The notes: generated from the sequence alone by a model not told the origin. A stretch of DNA of 64,000 bases from CAZEAP01 sp964510315 (GCA_964510315.1 CAZEAP010000021.1:1-64000); one strand, 5' to 3'; shown: positions 34,001 to 42,943, numbered from the stretch's first letter. Translations and numbers: made by a program.

Positions 34001-34328
34001 CCTCTGGCACGTGGTGAGTGGAAGGCGGCTCGTGGAGATTGCCGTCGGCGGCCCGCCTTTGCGGGCGCTCCGCATCTCCCCGGACGGCAGCCTCCTGGTT
34101 GCCACGCAGGGGGGACTGACACAGCGGTCCATCGGGATGTGGGATGCCGCGGACGGGCGGGAGCTGGCGACCATCGAGCTGGAGAGCGTGCCCAACGGTG
34201 CCGCTTTCAGTCCGGACCACCGGCTTCTGGTCACCGGGCACAACAACGGCAGCGTCAGCGTGTGGAGCGTTGCCGGGAAGGGCTCAACGCAACCGCAGGG
34301 CGAAGAGAGGGGGGAGCGATTCGATTGA
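31086..34328 (+). CDS. Membrane Ser/Thr protein kinase with zinc ribbons and WD40-type propeller
   Basis: A 1080-residue signalling protein. Two zinc ribbons come first (Cys5/8/23/26, then about 63-85), followed by a linker. The eukaryote-type kinase domain starts near residue 141: GGMG loop, Lys170 in VALKVM, catalytic Asp263 in HRDLKPGN, DFG Asp281, and SPEQ where APE is usual. A single membrane segment spans about 434-457. A helical region and a C-terminal set of WD40-like repeats (about 770-1070, LAFSPDGKHLAVG type) lie on the far side of the membrane. The layout is typical of Planctomycetota-like bacteria. It stands alone between trpA and rpmF; the ligand and targets are unknown. Confidence 0.93.
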   Translation: MEVICPHCGKECDVPPRAKAVVCPSCSETFDVVEGAQTVARERGGEMEVSEAPTLATRRLRIYCPSCHKELTVAADHPPDLCPRCDAPLDVEEGAESAPPSGGPPEVKTAKTVVSERPSSEEKKADEEALEWMRAHFKDRYEILAFVAAGGMGAIYKARQKQPTRTVALKVMRGGGFPSRQHRRRFEREAQAVARLNHPAVVPVYDYGEVAGQPYFTMEYVEGTDLLSYARRRALGTDAICRMMVRVCDAVQYAHDYGVIHRDLKPGNIMVDELNRPRLLDFGLSRVSREAEGEQSLLTMTGDFVGTPRYMSPEQATGRPQDVDERTDVFALGVILYELIVGILPYPVEQARGLRIFEVFRDSEPVKPSALHPTIPPDLEIILLKAVHKDKQQRYASAEALAQDLENFLEDRPIRARRATLWYRLRKWAWRNRRVLTPVSISSLVIVGLVALLVFQINAKLRQMSKRQELYNKLVTMMGGMERFVDTLVPRDRWQEARWVADYAAIIGPTETDQAGLRWQVERAAERRASEALSRFNRLLRLQRYDEAHEMTSELAALSRSMFFFPNLHEALAEAEAEFPQVPWHRLRDGLAAALTERQARRRVEQFAETLPPDSDARGRLERLAELEPAVLPNPALHSKMAAVATDFPEQCLRSLREALRKDYSRGDALGRLDRFRRLLPENPHVEEARLRREELAGKPPAYWFDRHVSAFGRAMGNYDWQRAEEVIDSAAAMVEDNPGAPDREERLVELRDRLRSVIRPDTVADLGRSKILADSGNPVKELAFSPDGKHLAVGRANGTVAVWSSSNWEKLWDKKGEDGVRALCISPDGKLVAAGLQDGGICLWSADDGKRKQRWTAHSGWVSSLEFGPGAALLSADPRSAALWDPASQEVLWGPNDAAGPATIAPDGRLIAARLVGSAEAQRLGVWRAEDGARVQELGARGPLELAFHPDSRRLAAGVRMEGEEDSPVIHLWHVVSGRRLVEIAVGGPPLRALRISPDGSLLVATQGGLTQRSIGMWDAADGRELATIELESVPNGAAFSPDHRLLVTGHNNGSVSVWSVAGKGSTQPQGEERGERFD

Positions 34329-34354
34329 CAGCCCTCCGGTGCAGCGTTTAGAAT
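34325..34354 (+). promoter_or_regulatory. Promoter of rpmF-plsX-fab operon
   Basis: TTGACA (34325-34330) overlaps the stop codon of the kinase gene; TAGAAT (34349-34354) follows after 18 bases. rpmF starts about 145 bases further on, leaving a long leader with no recognised gene. Confidence 0.7.
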
Positions 34355-34499
34355 CTGGTCAGTAGACGTTCCAGGTCCCGCATTTCTTGATCGCTCCGGT
34401 TCCCGGAGACCATTCCGTTCGCGGCCGGCGACGCGTTACGCACGCTGCCGCCAGTAAGGCAGGCGAGGGCTCCGCGCCGGACCTATGGAGGGAAAAACC

Positions 34500-34724
34500 G
34501 TGGCAGTACCGAAGAGAAAAACCAGCAAATCCCGCAAACGCAAACGACGAACGCATAAGGGGCTGGACGCACCGAACGTGCCGAAGAGCCAGAAGGTTCG
34601 GGCCGAAGGCAGCCGCTCCAAGAAGTTCTTCTGCAGCAACTGCAGCCAGGCCAAGCCCCCGCACACCGTCTGCCCAAACTGCGGGTACTATCGGGGTAAG
34701 CCGCTCATCGAGATCGAAAGGTAA
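34500..34724 (+). CDS. rpmF: 50S ribosomal protein L32 (zinc form)
   Basis: L32 is a small 50S protein, often the first gene of the fatty-acid cluster as here. The 74-residue product begins MAVPKRKTSKSRKRKRRTH and carries a zinc ribbon (CSNC...CPNC). GTG 34500 follows GGAGGG with a 7-base spacer; an ATG at 34485 is upstream of that site and unlikely. The DUF177/YceD gene that often precedes rpmF is absent. Confidence 0.95.
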   Translation: MAVPKRKTSKSRKRKRRTHKGLDAPNVPKSQKVRAEGSRSKKFFCSNCSQAKPPHTVCPNCGYYRGKPLIEIER

Positions 34725-34741
34725 ACCCGGTTCCCTCTCGG

Positions 34742-35809
34742 ATGAAGCCTCCGGAGCAACACGGGACTCCTTCCGCCGCGGCCACGGTCCAGGCACGCAT
34801 TGCCGTGGACGCGACCGGGGGTGACGCGCCGCTTCGGCAGCGAGTCAGCGGCGCCCGGCGCGGCGCCCGGCGCTACCCGGATGTCCATGTCCTGCTTTGT
34901 GGCCCCGCCCCGCAACTGGAGCAAACCCTCGAGGGCCTCGGCGGACGGCCCGATAATCTGTCCGTGGTGGACGCCCCGGACGCCATTGAGATGCACGAGG
35001 CGCCCGTCCAGGCACTCCGCAGCAAGCCCAACTCCTCCATCGCCGTCGGCGTGGGACTGGTGGCCGACGGGGAGGCCGACGCCTTCGTCAGCGCGGGCAA
35101 CACGGGAGCCGTGGCAGCCGCCGGCACACTTGAACTCGGGCGCCCGGAAGGGATTCTTCGGCCCGGGATTGCCGCACCCATGAAGGTCATCGAATATCCA
35201 GTGGTGACCATAGACGTGGGAGCCAACGTTGACTGCAAGCCCGAGCACCTGTGCCAGTACGGAATCATGGCCAGCGTCTTCGCGCGGGAGGTGTTGGGCA
35301 TCGAGGACCCCAGGGTGGGCCTGCTGAACATCGGAGAGGAAAGCACCAAGGGCAATGAACTCACCAAGAAGGCATACCAACTGCTCGGCTCCGCGCAGTT
35401 GAACTTCGTGGGCAACATCGAGCCGGAGCAGTTTTTCCACCACGAGTGTGACGTGCTGGTCTGCGACGGTTTTGCCGGCAACATTCTCCTGAAGTTCGGC
35501 GAAGGCCTGGTGATGCGACTCATCGAGTGGTTCCGAGAGCAGGTCGCCGGCAGCCTCCGCTATAAGCTGGGGCTGGGAATGTGTAAGGATCTGTTCGGCC
35601 ACCTGCGCCACTGTGCCGACTACACCGAATACGGCGGGGCTCCCCTGCTGGGTCTCAACGGTGTGATCATCATCACCCACGGTTCCTCGGACGCCCGGGC
35701 CATAGAGAACACCGTGCGCGAGGCCCGCAGCTTCGTCGAGCATCACGTCGGCGAGCACATACGGCGGGCCGTGTTGGCGGATACCGCCGCACGATCGGCG
35801 CCCGCCTGA
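34742..35809 (+). CDS. plsX: Phosphate acyltransferase PlsX
   Basis: PlsX converts acyl-ACP to acyl-phosphate, the donor for PlsY in phospholipid synthesis. The 355-residue product has ARIAVDATGGDAP near the N-terminus, VSAGNTGAVAAAG and VCDGFAGNILLKFGEG, all family signatures. About 17 residues precede the usual start; no closer initiation codon was seen. It lies 17 bases after rpmF and 15 before fabH. Confidence 0.95.
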   Translation: MKPPEQHGTPSAAATVQARIAVDATGGDAPLRQRVSGARRGARRYPDVHVLLCGPAPQLEQTLEGLGGRPDNLSVVDAPDAIEMHEAPVQALRSKPNSSIAVGVGLVADGEADAFVSAGNTGAVAAAGTLELGRPEGILRPGIAAPMKVIEYPVVTIDVGANVDCKPEHLCQYGIMASVFAREVLGIEDPRVGLLNIGEESTKGNELTKKAYQLLGSAQLNFVGNIEPEQFFHHECDVLVCDGFAGNILLKFGEGLVMRLIEWFREQVAGSLRYKLGLGMCKDLFGHLRHCADYTEYGGAPLLGLNGVIIITHGSSDARAIENTVREARSFVEHHVGEHIRRAVLADTAARSAPA

Positions 35810-35824
35810 GCGCCGCCGCAAATC

Positions 35825-36841
35825 ATGAAATTTCGAGCCAACATCATGCACAGCCAGTCAAACCTGCCCGTTGAGGTCATTGCCCTGGGCAGCCACCTGC
35901 CGGACCGGGTGCTGTCCAACTTCGACCTGGAACGGATGGTGGACACCTCCGACGAGTGGATCTTCCCCCGGACCGGGATCCGGCAACGCCGCCTGGTCGC
36001 CGAGGACGAGGCCACCAGCGACCTGGCAATCGAAGCGGCCCGACAGGCCCTGGAGAGGTCGGAGTTGGCGCCGACCGATCTGGACGTCATTCTGGTGGCC
36101 ACCTGCACCCCGGACCACCTGTTTCCCGCCACCGCATGCATGGTGCAGGCGGCGTTGGGAGCGACCAACGCCATGGCCTTCGACCTGGAGGCCGCCTGCA
36201 GCGGCTTCGCCTACGGCTTTTCAGTGACTGCGGGCATGATCGCGGCCGGTCTGGCGGAACACGTGATGGTCATCGGCGCCGAGGCGCTCTCCCGGTTCAC
36301 CGACTACCAGGACCGGGGTTCCTGCATTTTGTTCGGAGACGGCGCCGGCGCCGCCATCCTCGGCCCCTCCGCCGAAGGGGGAGAACTGCTCTATACCGAG
36401 ATGGGAGCCGATGGGTCGGATCCGGAGGTCCTCATCATCCCCGCCGGCGGGTCCCGCCGGCCGCCCTCCCCGGAGGCCCTGAATCAACGAAAGCACTACA
36501 TGCAACTGCAGGGCCGGGAGGTCTTCAAAAGAGCCGTCAACAAAATGATCGAACTGCTGCGCCGCATACCCGAGCAGACCGGCGTTGAGCTGAGCGAGAT
36601 CAGCATGGTCATCCCTCACCAGAGCAACGTGCGAATCATCAACAGCGCCCTGGAGCGGGCGGGCATGGAACTGGATAAGGCGTACCTGAACATCGAGCGC
36701 GTCGGCAACACCTCCGCCGCCTCCATCCCCCTCGCCATGGACGAAGCCGTCCAGCGAGGGGAGCTGGAGCGGGGCGACCTGGTGCTGCTTCTGGCCTTCG
36801 GGGGAGGCCTGACCTGGGCTTCCACCTTACTGCGTTACTAA
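35825..36841 (+). CDS. fabH: 3-oxoacyl-ACP synthase III
   Basis: FabH starts fatty-acid synthesis by condensing acetyl-CoA (or another short acyl-CoA) with malonyl-ACP. The 338 residues contain Cys125 in LEAACSGFAYG, His in IPHQSNVRI and Asn in GNTSAASIP, the complete triad. ATG 35846 would remove seven residues and is equally plausible. It is followed by fabD after 16 bases. Confidence 0.95.
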   Translation: MKFRANIMHSQSNLPVEVIALGSHLPDRVLSNFDLERMVDTSDEWIFPRTGIRQRRLVAEDEATSDLAIEAARQALERSELAPTDLDVILVATCTPDHLFPATACMVQAALGATNAMAFDLEAACSGFAYGFSVTAGMIAAGLAEHVMVIGAEALSRFTDYQDRGSCILFGDGAGAAILGPSAEGGELLYTEMGADGSDPEVLIIPAGGSRRPPSPEALNQRKHYMQLQGREVFKRAVNKMIELLRRIPEQTGVELSEISMVIPHQSNVRIINSALERAGMELDKAYLNIERVGNTSAASIPLAMDEAVQRGELERGDLVLLLAFGGGLTWASTLLRY

Positions 36842-36857
36842 CGGGCACCACACACCG

Positions 36858-37814
36858 ATGGCACCCATAGCACTGCTGCTGCCCGGACAGGGCGCCCAGA
36901 CGGTCGGAATGGGCGAGGACATCGTGGCGGAGTTTCCCCCGGCAAGGGAACTCTTCCGTACCGCCGGCGACGTGCTGGGCTTCGATCTGCGAGCGCTCTG
37001 CATGGAGGGACCGCTGGAGGAACTCTCGGCCAGCCACAATGCCCAGCCGGCCATCCTTACCCTCAGCATCGCCACGTTGCGGGCGCTCCAGCAGGCCGCC
37101 GGCACCACCCCCGAGGTGGCCGGAGCGGCGGGGCTGAGCCTGGGGGAATGGAGCGCGCTGGTGGCCGCCGAGGCACTGCCCTTCCGCGAGGCCCTCCAGT
37201 TGGTGCGCCGGAGGGGCCGCTACATGCAGGAAGCCTGCGAGGCCAACCCGGGCACCATGTACTCGGTACTCGGCATGCCCGACCAACAGGTGGAGAATGC
37301 CTGCAAACGGGTCCGGAAAGAGGAGGGTGGCCGCGTCTGGCCCGCCAACTACAACTGCCCCGGGCAACTCGTCATCAGCGGCGAAACGGAAGCGGCGGCC
37401 GCCGTCGTCCGAATCTGCGAGGAGGAAGGCGCCCGCCGCGTGATCCAGCTCAACGTCGCCGGACCGTTCCATACGCCCCTTATGAAACCCGCGGCGGACA
37501 GACTGGCCACCGACCTGGAGAGCGCCCCCATCACCACGCCCCAATGCCCCATCATGGCCAACGCAGCGGGAGCCCCGGTTCGGGAACCCGAGGAGATACG
37601 CCGCCTTCTGCTCCTCCAGATCACCAGCCCGGTCCGGTGGGCTGAAGACATGCGCCGGCTGATCGAAGGAGGAGCGAGGACCTTCTTCGAGGTGGGACCC
37701 GGCAAAGTGCTGCGCGGGCTGCTCCGCCGCATCGACCGCAAATTGAGCTGTCACTCGGTCAACACTGCGCAGGACGTCCGTCGTTGTGCACGAATCTGGC
37801 AGGAAGGAGCATAG
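36858..37814 (+). CDS. fabD: Malonyl-CoA:ACP transacylase
   Basis: FabD loads malonate on ACP. The 318-residue protein has the nucleophile elbow GLSLGEWSAL (Leu replaces the common His beside the Ser), a conserved Arg in the RRGRYMQEAC region, and the catalytic His in VAGPFHTPLM. It ends 2 bases before fabG. Confidence 0.95.
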   Translation: MAPIALLLPGQGAQTVGMGEDIVAEFPPARELFRTAGDVLGFDLRALCMEGPLEELSASHNAQPAILTLSIATLRALQQAAGTTPEVAGAAGLSLGEWSALVAAEALPFREALQLVRRRGRYMQEACEANPGTMYSVLGMPDQQVENACKRVRKEEGGRVWPANYNCPGQLVISGETEAAAAVVRICEEEGARRVIQLNVAGPFHTPLMKPAADRLATDLESAPITTPQCPIMANAAGAPVREPEEIRRLLLLQITSPVRWAEDMRRLIEGGARTFFEVGPGKVLRGLLRRIDRKLSCHSVNTAQDVRRCARIWQEGA

Positions 37815-37816
37815 AT

Positions 37817-38560
<744 letters not shown>

Positions 38561-38570
38561 GGCCGGCCGC

Positions 38571-38643
38571 TTGCAAAGGCGGCTTATCGGTCAGTAAAAT
38601 GGGGCAACTTCGAAGTTCCGCCGAAGTCGCGGATAACTCCGCG
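38571..38643 (+). promoter_or_regulatory. acpP-fabF promoter with palindromic operator candidate
   Basis: TTGCAA (38571-38576) and TAAAAT (38595-38600) are 18 bases apart. A perfect 12-base palindrome AACTTCGAAGTT (38606-38617) begins 6 bases after the -10, about where transcription should start. A CGCGGA-TAAC-TCCGCG hairpin (38628-38643) follows in the leader. The palindrome could bind a repressor of lipid synthesis; this is inference. Confidence 0.6.
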
Positions 38644-38686
38644 AGTTCAACCCTCTGTTCGATTCTTCTTGTCAGGAGGTGAAGAA

Positions 38687-38926
38687 GTGGCCGAGGACGT
38701 CAGGGAAAGAGTAATTGATCTGATCGCCGAGAGGATGGACGTCGATCCGGAACAGATCACCGACGACACCCATTTCGTCAACGACCTGCAGTCCGACTCG
38801 CTCGACATGGCCGAACTGGTAATCGACCTGGAGGACGAGTTTGACCTCACCATCAGTGAGGAGGAAGCCCAGGAGATACAGACCGTGGGCCAGGCGATTC
38901 AGCACATCGAAGAAAACCTGCAATGA
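38687..38926 (+). CDS. acpP: Acyl carrier protein
   Basis: ACP carries growing acyl chains on 4'-phosphopantetheine. The 79-residue acidic protein has the attachment Ser38 in LQSDSLDMAELV and the usual four-helix pattern. GTG 38687 is preferred over ATG 38669, because AGGAGGT (38674-38680) lies between them with correct spacing to the GTG. The fabF ATG overlaps its stop by 4 bases. Confidence 0.96.
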   Translation: MAEDVRERVIDLIAERMDVDPEQITDDTHFVNDLQSDSLDMAELVIDLEDEFDLTISEEEAQEIQTVGQAIQHIEENLQ

Positions 38927-40170
38927 ACCTCAGACGAGTCGTAGTAACCGGAATCGGCGTCATCTCGCCGGTAGGCCGGGACAACCGGACCACCTGGGAC
39001 GCCGTCAAGGAGGGCCGGAGCGGCATAAGCACCATCTCCGCCTTCGACACCTCCGACTATCGCGTCCACATCGCCGGTGAACTCAAGGACTACGACCCGC
39101 TGGATTACTTCGGCAAGCGCGAACTGAACCGGCTCGACCGCTTCGTTCAGTTCGCCATCATCGCGGCCGACCAGGCCGTCCGCAACTCGGGGCTGGACCT
39201 GGAGGAGGAGGACCACCGGCGGATCGGGGTCTTCATCGGCACCGGCATCGGCGGCCTCCACGAGATCGAAACCCAGCACACCCGCCTGCTGCGACGGGGA
39301 CCTACCCGGACCAGTCCCCTTATGATCCCCAAGCTGATGACCAACGCCGCCGCCGGCCAGGTGGCCATGCGCAACAACCTGTTCGGCCCCAGCATGTCGG
39401 TCTCCAGCGCCTGTGCTTCCGCCTCCCACGCCATAGGAGAGGCATTCCACTGCATCCGCAGCGGCATGGCCGAGGTGCAGGTCTGCGGCGGCTCAGAGGC
39501 CGCAATCACCCCCATGGGACTGAGCGGCTTCCAGCAGATGAAGGCACTCTCCACACGCAACGACGACCCGCCCCATGCGTCCCGTCCCTTCGACGCCAAC
39601 CGTGACGGGTTCGTCATGGCCGAAGGTGCCGCCATCCTCATCCTGGAAAGCCTGGAGCACGCCAGGGAGCGGGATGCGGAGATACTCGCCGAATTGATCG
39701 GCTACGGCGCCAGCAGCGACGCCTATCACATCACCCTTCCGGAGCCCGAAGGCAAGGGCGCAGCCCTCGCCATGATCCACGCCCTGGAAGACGCCGGCAT
39801 CCAGCCGGAGGAAGTTGATTACGTCAACGCCCACGGAACCGGTACTCCCGCCGGCGACGACGTCGAGGCAAAAGCCTGCGTGCAGGTCTTCGGCGATTAC
39901 GCCCACGAGCTGCGGGTCAGCTCCTCGAAGAGCATCTTCGGGCACCTGCTCGGCGCCTCCGGCGCCCTGGAGAGCGCCGTCTCTATCTGGGCCATGCGGG
40001 ACAACGTCTGTCCGCCCACCATAAACCTGGAGGACCCCGACCCCGAGTGCTGCGGCCTGGACTTCGTGCCCAATGAAGCCCGCGAATGCACCATCGATGT
40101 GGTCGTCAACAACTCCTTCGGCTTCGGCGGGCACAACGTATCCCTTGTTTACCGCCGGTTCACCGGCTGA
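38923..40170 (+). CDS. fabF: 3-oxoacyl-ACP synthase II
   Basis: FabF elongates acyl-ACP with malonyl-ACP. The 415-residue condensing enzyme has Cys164 in SSACASASHAIGEA and the two His of NAHGTGTPAGDD and SIFGHLLGASGALE. The C-terminal NNSFGFGGHNVSLVY is complete. No fabZ, fabI or accessory gene follows; the next gene is a glycosyltransferase. Confidence 0.96.
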   Translation: MNLRRVVVTGIGVISPVGRDNRTTWDAVKEGRSGISTISAFDTSDYRVHIAGELKDYDPLDYFGKRELNRLDRFVQFAIIAADQAVRNSGLDLEEEDHRRIGVFIGTGIGGLHEIETQHTRLLRRGPTRTSPLMIPKLMTNAAAGQVAMRNNLFGPSMSVSSACASASHAIGEAFHCIRSGMAEVQVCGGSEAAITPMGLSGFQQMKALSTRNDDPPHASRPFDANRDGFVMAEGAAILILESLEHARERDAEILAELIGYGASSDAYHITLPEPEGKGAALAMIHALEDAGIQPEEVDYVNAHGTGTPAGDDVEAKACVQVFGDYAHELRVSSSKSIFGHLLGASGALESAVSIWAMRDNVCPPTINLEDPDPECCGLDFVPNEARECTIDVVVNNSFGFGGHNVSLVYRRFTG

Positions 40171-40234
40171 GCCGCAGACGACCCTTCGGGGCGACCGGCG
40201 GCCCTCCGAAAGCCGTTCGTAGGCGGGAACAACC

Positions 40235-41428
40235 ATGGCGGATGCCCCCGTCCGCGTCGTCCACATCATAACCCGCATGATCCTCGGCGGAGCGCAGCAA
40301 AGCGCCCTCTACACCTGCGACGCGCTGCGGAAGTCCGGCTCCTGGGACGCGCGCATCATCACGGGGCCGCCCATTGGGCAGGGCGAACTGCTCACCGAGG
40401 CCAGGCGCCGCGGCGTGCCCTGCACCGTGATCCCCGAGATGCGCCGGGAGATACACCCCTGGCGCGACCTGGTCGCCTTCCTCAGGCTCATCCGGCTTCT
40501 GCGGGACCTTCGCCCCGCCGTCGTCCACACCCACAGCTCCAAGGCCGGCATCCTGGGACGTCTGGCCGCGGCCGTGGCGCGGGTCCCCGTCATCGTGCAC
40601 TCCGTAAGGGGGCTGCCCTTCCACCCGTACGCCCCTTTCTACCAGAACGTCGTGTTCCTGGCCGCGGAAAGGGTCACCGCCCTGGTGACCGATCATTTCG
40701 TCTGCGTCGCCCGGGCCATGGCGGACAGGGCGCAGGCCGCCGGCATGGGGCCGCCCGACGAGTTCTCCGTCATCCCCAGCGGAATCCAGGTGGAGCCCTA
40801 TAGAAACGCCGAAGCCCAACGGGAGCGGATGCGGCGGCGCTACGGGTTCTCCCCCGAAGACGTGGTGATCGGCAAGATCGCCCGGCTGGTGGAGCTGAAG
40901 GGGCAGCGCTTCCTGGTCCGTGCCGCCCCCGCCATAGCGAAGGCCCGCCCGGAGGCCCGCTTCCTCCTCGTCGGGGACGGGCCCCTGAGGCCGGAACTCG
41001 AGGCGCTGGCCGAGCGCCTGGGGGTGAGGAGCCGGTTCGTGTTCGCCGGTATGGTCCCGCCGGAGGAGATCCCGCCCATCATAAGCGCCATGGACGTGGT
41101 GGTCCACACGTCCCTGCGGGAGGGGTTGGCCCGCGTTCTGCTCCAGGGCCTCCTCTGCGAGAAGCCCGTGGTCACCTTCGCTCTGGACGGCGCGCCGGAG
41201 GTCATCCTCGACGGTGAGACCGGCCGCCTTGTGGAGCCCGAATCGGTGGAGGGCCTCGCCCGCGCGGTCATACAGGCCGTCGAACAGCCGGAGAGGTCCC
41301 GTCGAATGGCCCGCGAGGGAAAACGGCGCTTCGAGGAAGCTTACAGCGTGCGAAGTGCCGTCCGCCAGACCGAGCGCCTGTACCGGCGCCTCCTGGCCCA
41401 CAAGAACCGCCCCGTGCCCGCGCCGTAA
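40235..41428 (+). CDS. Family 4 glycosyltransferase
   Basis: A 397-residue GT-B enzyme that probably transfers a sugar from a nucleotide donor to an envelope glycan or lipid. The N-terminal acceptor domain begins VVHIITRMILGGAQ and has the THSSKAGILGRLAA stretch; the donor domain has KIARLVELKGQRFLVRA and LREGLARVLLQ. In the E-X7-E motif the second Glu is Gln, a variant I recall from a subfamily of GT4 enzymes. The acceptor cannot be inferred. It lies 64 bases after fabF and converges with pcm. Confidence 0.88.
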   Translation: MADAPVRVVHIITRMILGGAQQSALYTCDALRKSGSWDARIITGPPIGQGELLTEARRRGVPCTVIPEMRREIHPWRDLVAFLRLIRLLRDLRPAVVHTHSSKAGILGRLAAAVARVPVIVHSVRGLPFHPYAPFYQNVVFLAAERVTALVTDHFVCVARAMADRAQAAGMGPPDEFSVIPSGIQVEPYRNAEAQRERMRRRYGFSPEDVVIGKIARLVELKGQRFLVRAAPAIAKARPEARFLLVGDGPLRPELEALAERLGVRSRFVFAGMVPPEEIPPIISAMDVVVHTSLREGLARVLLQGLLCEKPVVTFALDGAPEVILDGETGRLVEPESVEGLARAVIQAVEQPERSRRMAREGKRRFEEAYSVRSAVRQTERLYRRLLAHKNRPVPAP

Positions 41429-41449
41429 CGCCGGCCGTCCTGACCCCCC

Positions 41450-42091
41450 TCACCAGCCCTCCTCACCGACCAGCCGCACGAAGACGCAGCCGCACAGCTC
41501 CTCCTCCTTCAGCTTGCCGTTGCGCTCCCTGCGGTAATGGGTGAGCACCTGGTGGTGCCGGCCGCCCACCGGCGCGACGCCCTCCCCCGGCGTGGCCAGT
41601 TGCTCCAGCAGCGTCTCCGGAGTGTCCGGCGCAGCGGCCGTGACAATGAACCGGTCGAAGGGCGCCTCTTCCGGCCACCCCAGCGTGCCGTCACCCACGC
41701 GGAAGGAAATGTTGGAATAGCCCAGCTCCTCGCACAGTGTCTCGCGGGCCCTCCGGCTCAGCTCCTCCAGCCGCTCAACGGTGTAAACATGTTCGGCCAG
41801 CTCGGCCAGAACGGCCGCCTGGTAGCCGCAGCCCGTTCCCACTTCCAGCACCCGTTCCTCACCGGTCAGGTGCAGTGCCTCGGTCATGAGGGCCACGATG
41901 TAGGGCTGGGAGATGGTCTGCCCCGACCCGATCGCCATCGCACCGTCGCGGTAAGCCCGCGCCCGGTCGGCGGGCCGGACGAACTTCTCCCTGGGCACCT
42001 TCCCCATGGCGTCCAGGACGCGCTTGTGGCGGATGCCCCGGCGCTTCAGTTGGCGTTCGACCATGCGGCGGCGTGCGGCTTCGAAGTTCAT
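41450..42091 (-). CDS. pcm: Protein-L-isoaspartate O-methyltransferase
   Basis: Pcm methylates isoaspartyl residues in damaged proteins so they can revert to Asp. The 213-residue product has the substrate motif IGSGQTISQPYIVALM, the SAM loop VLEVGTGCGYQAAVLAEL and RVGDGTLGWPEEAPFDR. It is the only minus-strand gene between 27.2 and 45.7 kb, convergent with the glycosyltransferase and divergent from the YjbQ gene. Confidence 0.94.
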   Translation of the reverse strand: MNFEAARRRMVERQLKRRGIRHKRVLDAMGKVPREKFVRPADRARAYRDGAMAIGSGQTISQPYIVALMTEALHLTGEERVLEVGTGCGYQAAVLAELAEHVYTVERLEELSRRARETLCEELGYSNISFRVGDGTLGWPEEAPFDRFIVTAAAPDTPETLLEQLATPGEGVAPVGGRHHQVLTHYRRERNGKLKEEELCGCVFVRLVGEEGW

Positions 42092-42209
42092 GTCGGTGGA
42101 GATGGGCGGCAGCGGGAAAAGAAATTTTTCGTTTCATCAAAACGCCTCGTAGGGTATCATACACGAGCCGTTGCCGGTTCGAAACCGTCTCTGTTGCACG
42201 GAAAAAACC

Positions 42210-42626
42210 ATGCTCGAAACACGAACCTTCGTATTCAGCACAGAAGCCGAGATGGATGTGGTCGACATCACCAAGGATGTGGCCGACATCCTGAACGAGT
42301 GCCAGGCTTCCGACGGAGTGGTGACCGTCTTCGTCGCCGGCTCCACCGGCGCGCTGACCACGATGGAATACGAACCGGGCCTGGTGAAGGACATGAAAGA
42401 GCTGTTCGAGAAGCTGGTGCCCCGCGACCACTACTACCACCACGAGGAACGGTGGCACGACAAGAACGGCCACAGCCACGTGCGCGCCAGCCTGATCGGC
42501 CCGTCGGTGACCGTGCCCTTCCGCGACAAGAGACTCATGCTGGGCACGTGGCAGCAGCTGGTGTTCTTTGACTTCGACGTTCGGGCGCGGGAGCGAGAGC
42601 TGATCGTGCAGATCAACGGCGAATGA
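42210..42626 (+). CDS. YjbQ/UPF0047 family protein
   Basis: A 138-residue member of the UPF0047 (YjbQ) family, small single-domain proteins for which weak thiamine-phosphate synthase activity has been reported and whose real role is unclear. Visible are GVVTVFVAGSTGALTTME, the conserved HSHVRASLIGPS with its His residues, and GTWQQLVFFDFD. ATG 42210 is preferred to the upstream in-frame codon (42171), which adds a non-family leader. It precedes the tRNA-Pro promoter by 12 bases. Confidence 0.9.
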   Translation: MLETRTFVFSTEAEMDVVDITKDVADILNECQASDGVVTVFVAGSTGALTTMEYEPGLVKDMKELFEKLVPRDHYYHHEERWHDKNGHSHVRASLIGPSVTVPFRDKRLMLGTWQQLVFFDFDVRARERELIVQINGE

Positions 42627-42638
42627 CCGTCCGGCGGC

Positions 42639-42666
42639 TTGACGCGGCGGCGTCGGCGGCTATAAT
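42639..42666 (+). promoter_or_regulatory. Consensus promoter of tRNA-Pro
   Basis: TTGACG (42639-42644) and perfect TATAAT (42661-42666) with a 16-base spacer. The predicted start is about 6 bases before the tRNA. Confidence 0.85.
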
Positions 42667-42678
42667 CTGCAGACAGGT

Positions 42679-42757
42679 CGGGGCGTGGCCCAGTCTGGCT
42701 CAGGGCGCTGCACTGGGGGTGCAGAGGTCCCCGGTTCAAATCCGGGCGCCCCGACCA
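42679..42757 (+). tRNA. tRNA-Pro (anticodon GGG)
   Basis: A complete cloverleaf: acceptor CGGGGCG/CGCCCCG, D stem GCCC/GGGC, anticodon stem CTGCA/TGCAG around loop CTGGGGG, T stem CCCGG/CCGGG around TTCAAAT, discriminator A and encoded CCA. The anticodon is GGG, reading CCC and CCU. Confidence 0.95.
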
Positions 42758-42779
42758 ACTCATTTCGCCGAAATGAGTT
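42757..42779 (+). terminator. Perfect 11-bp hairpin directly after the tRNA
   Basis: AACTCATTTCG and CGAAATGAGTT flank a single C, so nine or more pairs form. The repeat begins at the last A of the CCA end. There is no T-run, so it may be a processing or protecting hairpin, or an element boundary. Confidence 0.55.
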
Positions 42780-42785
42780 GGTAGA

Positions 42786-42910
42786 GCAGGCGAGCAGTTG
42801 AGCAGTGGAACAGGTGAGAACGAGCGAACGGTGCTCGCTCGACGCGGCCGCTGAGAAACTTCGAAGGTTCGCTCGCCTGCGGTCTCCTGATCACCTGATC
42901 AACTGCTCCA
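42786..42910. repeat. Nested inverted-repeat element upstream of the four-helix-bundle gene
   Basis: GCAGGCGAG (42786-42794) pairs with CTCGCCTGC (42872-42880), CGAGCGAAC (42821-42829) with GTTCGCTCG (42867-42875), and the AGTTGAGCAGTGGAACAGGTGA region (from 42796) imperfectly with TCACCTGATCAACTGCTCCA (42891-42910). The pairings are alternative or nested. CAGGCGAGCAGTTGAGCA (42787-42804) recurs downstream of the gene at 43413. Confidence 0.6.
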
Positions 42911-42943
42911 GTCATTCGGGATTCCACAGGGCCTTCGCCTTCA

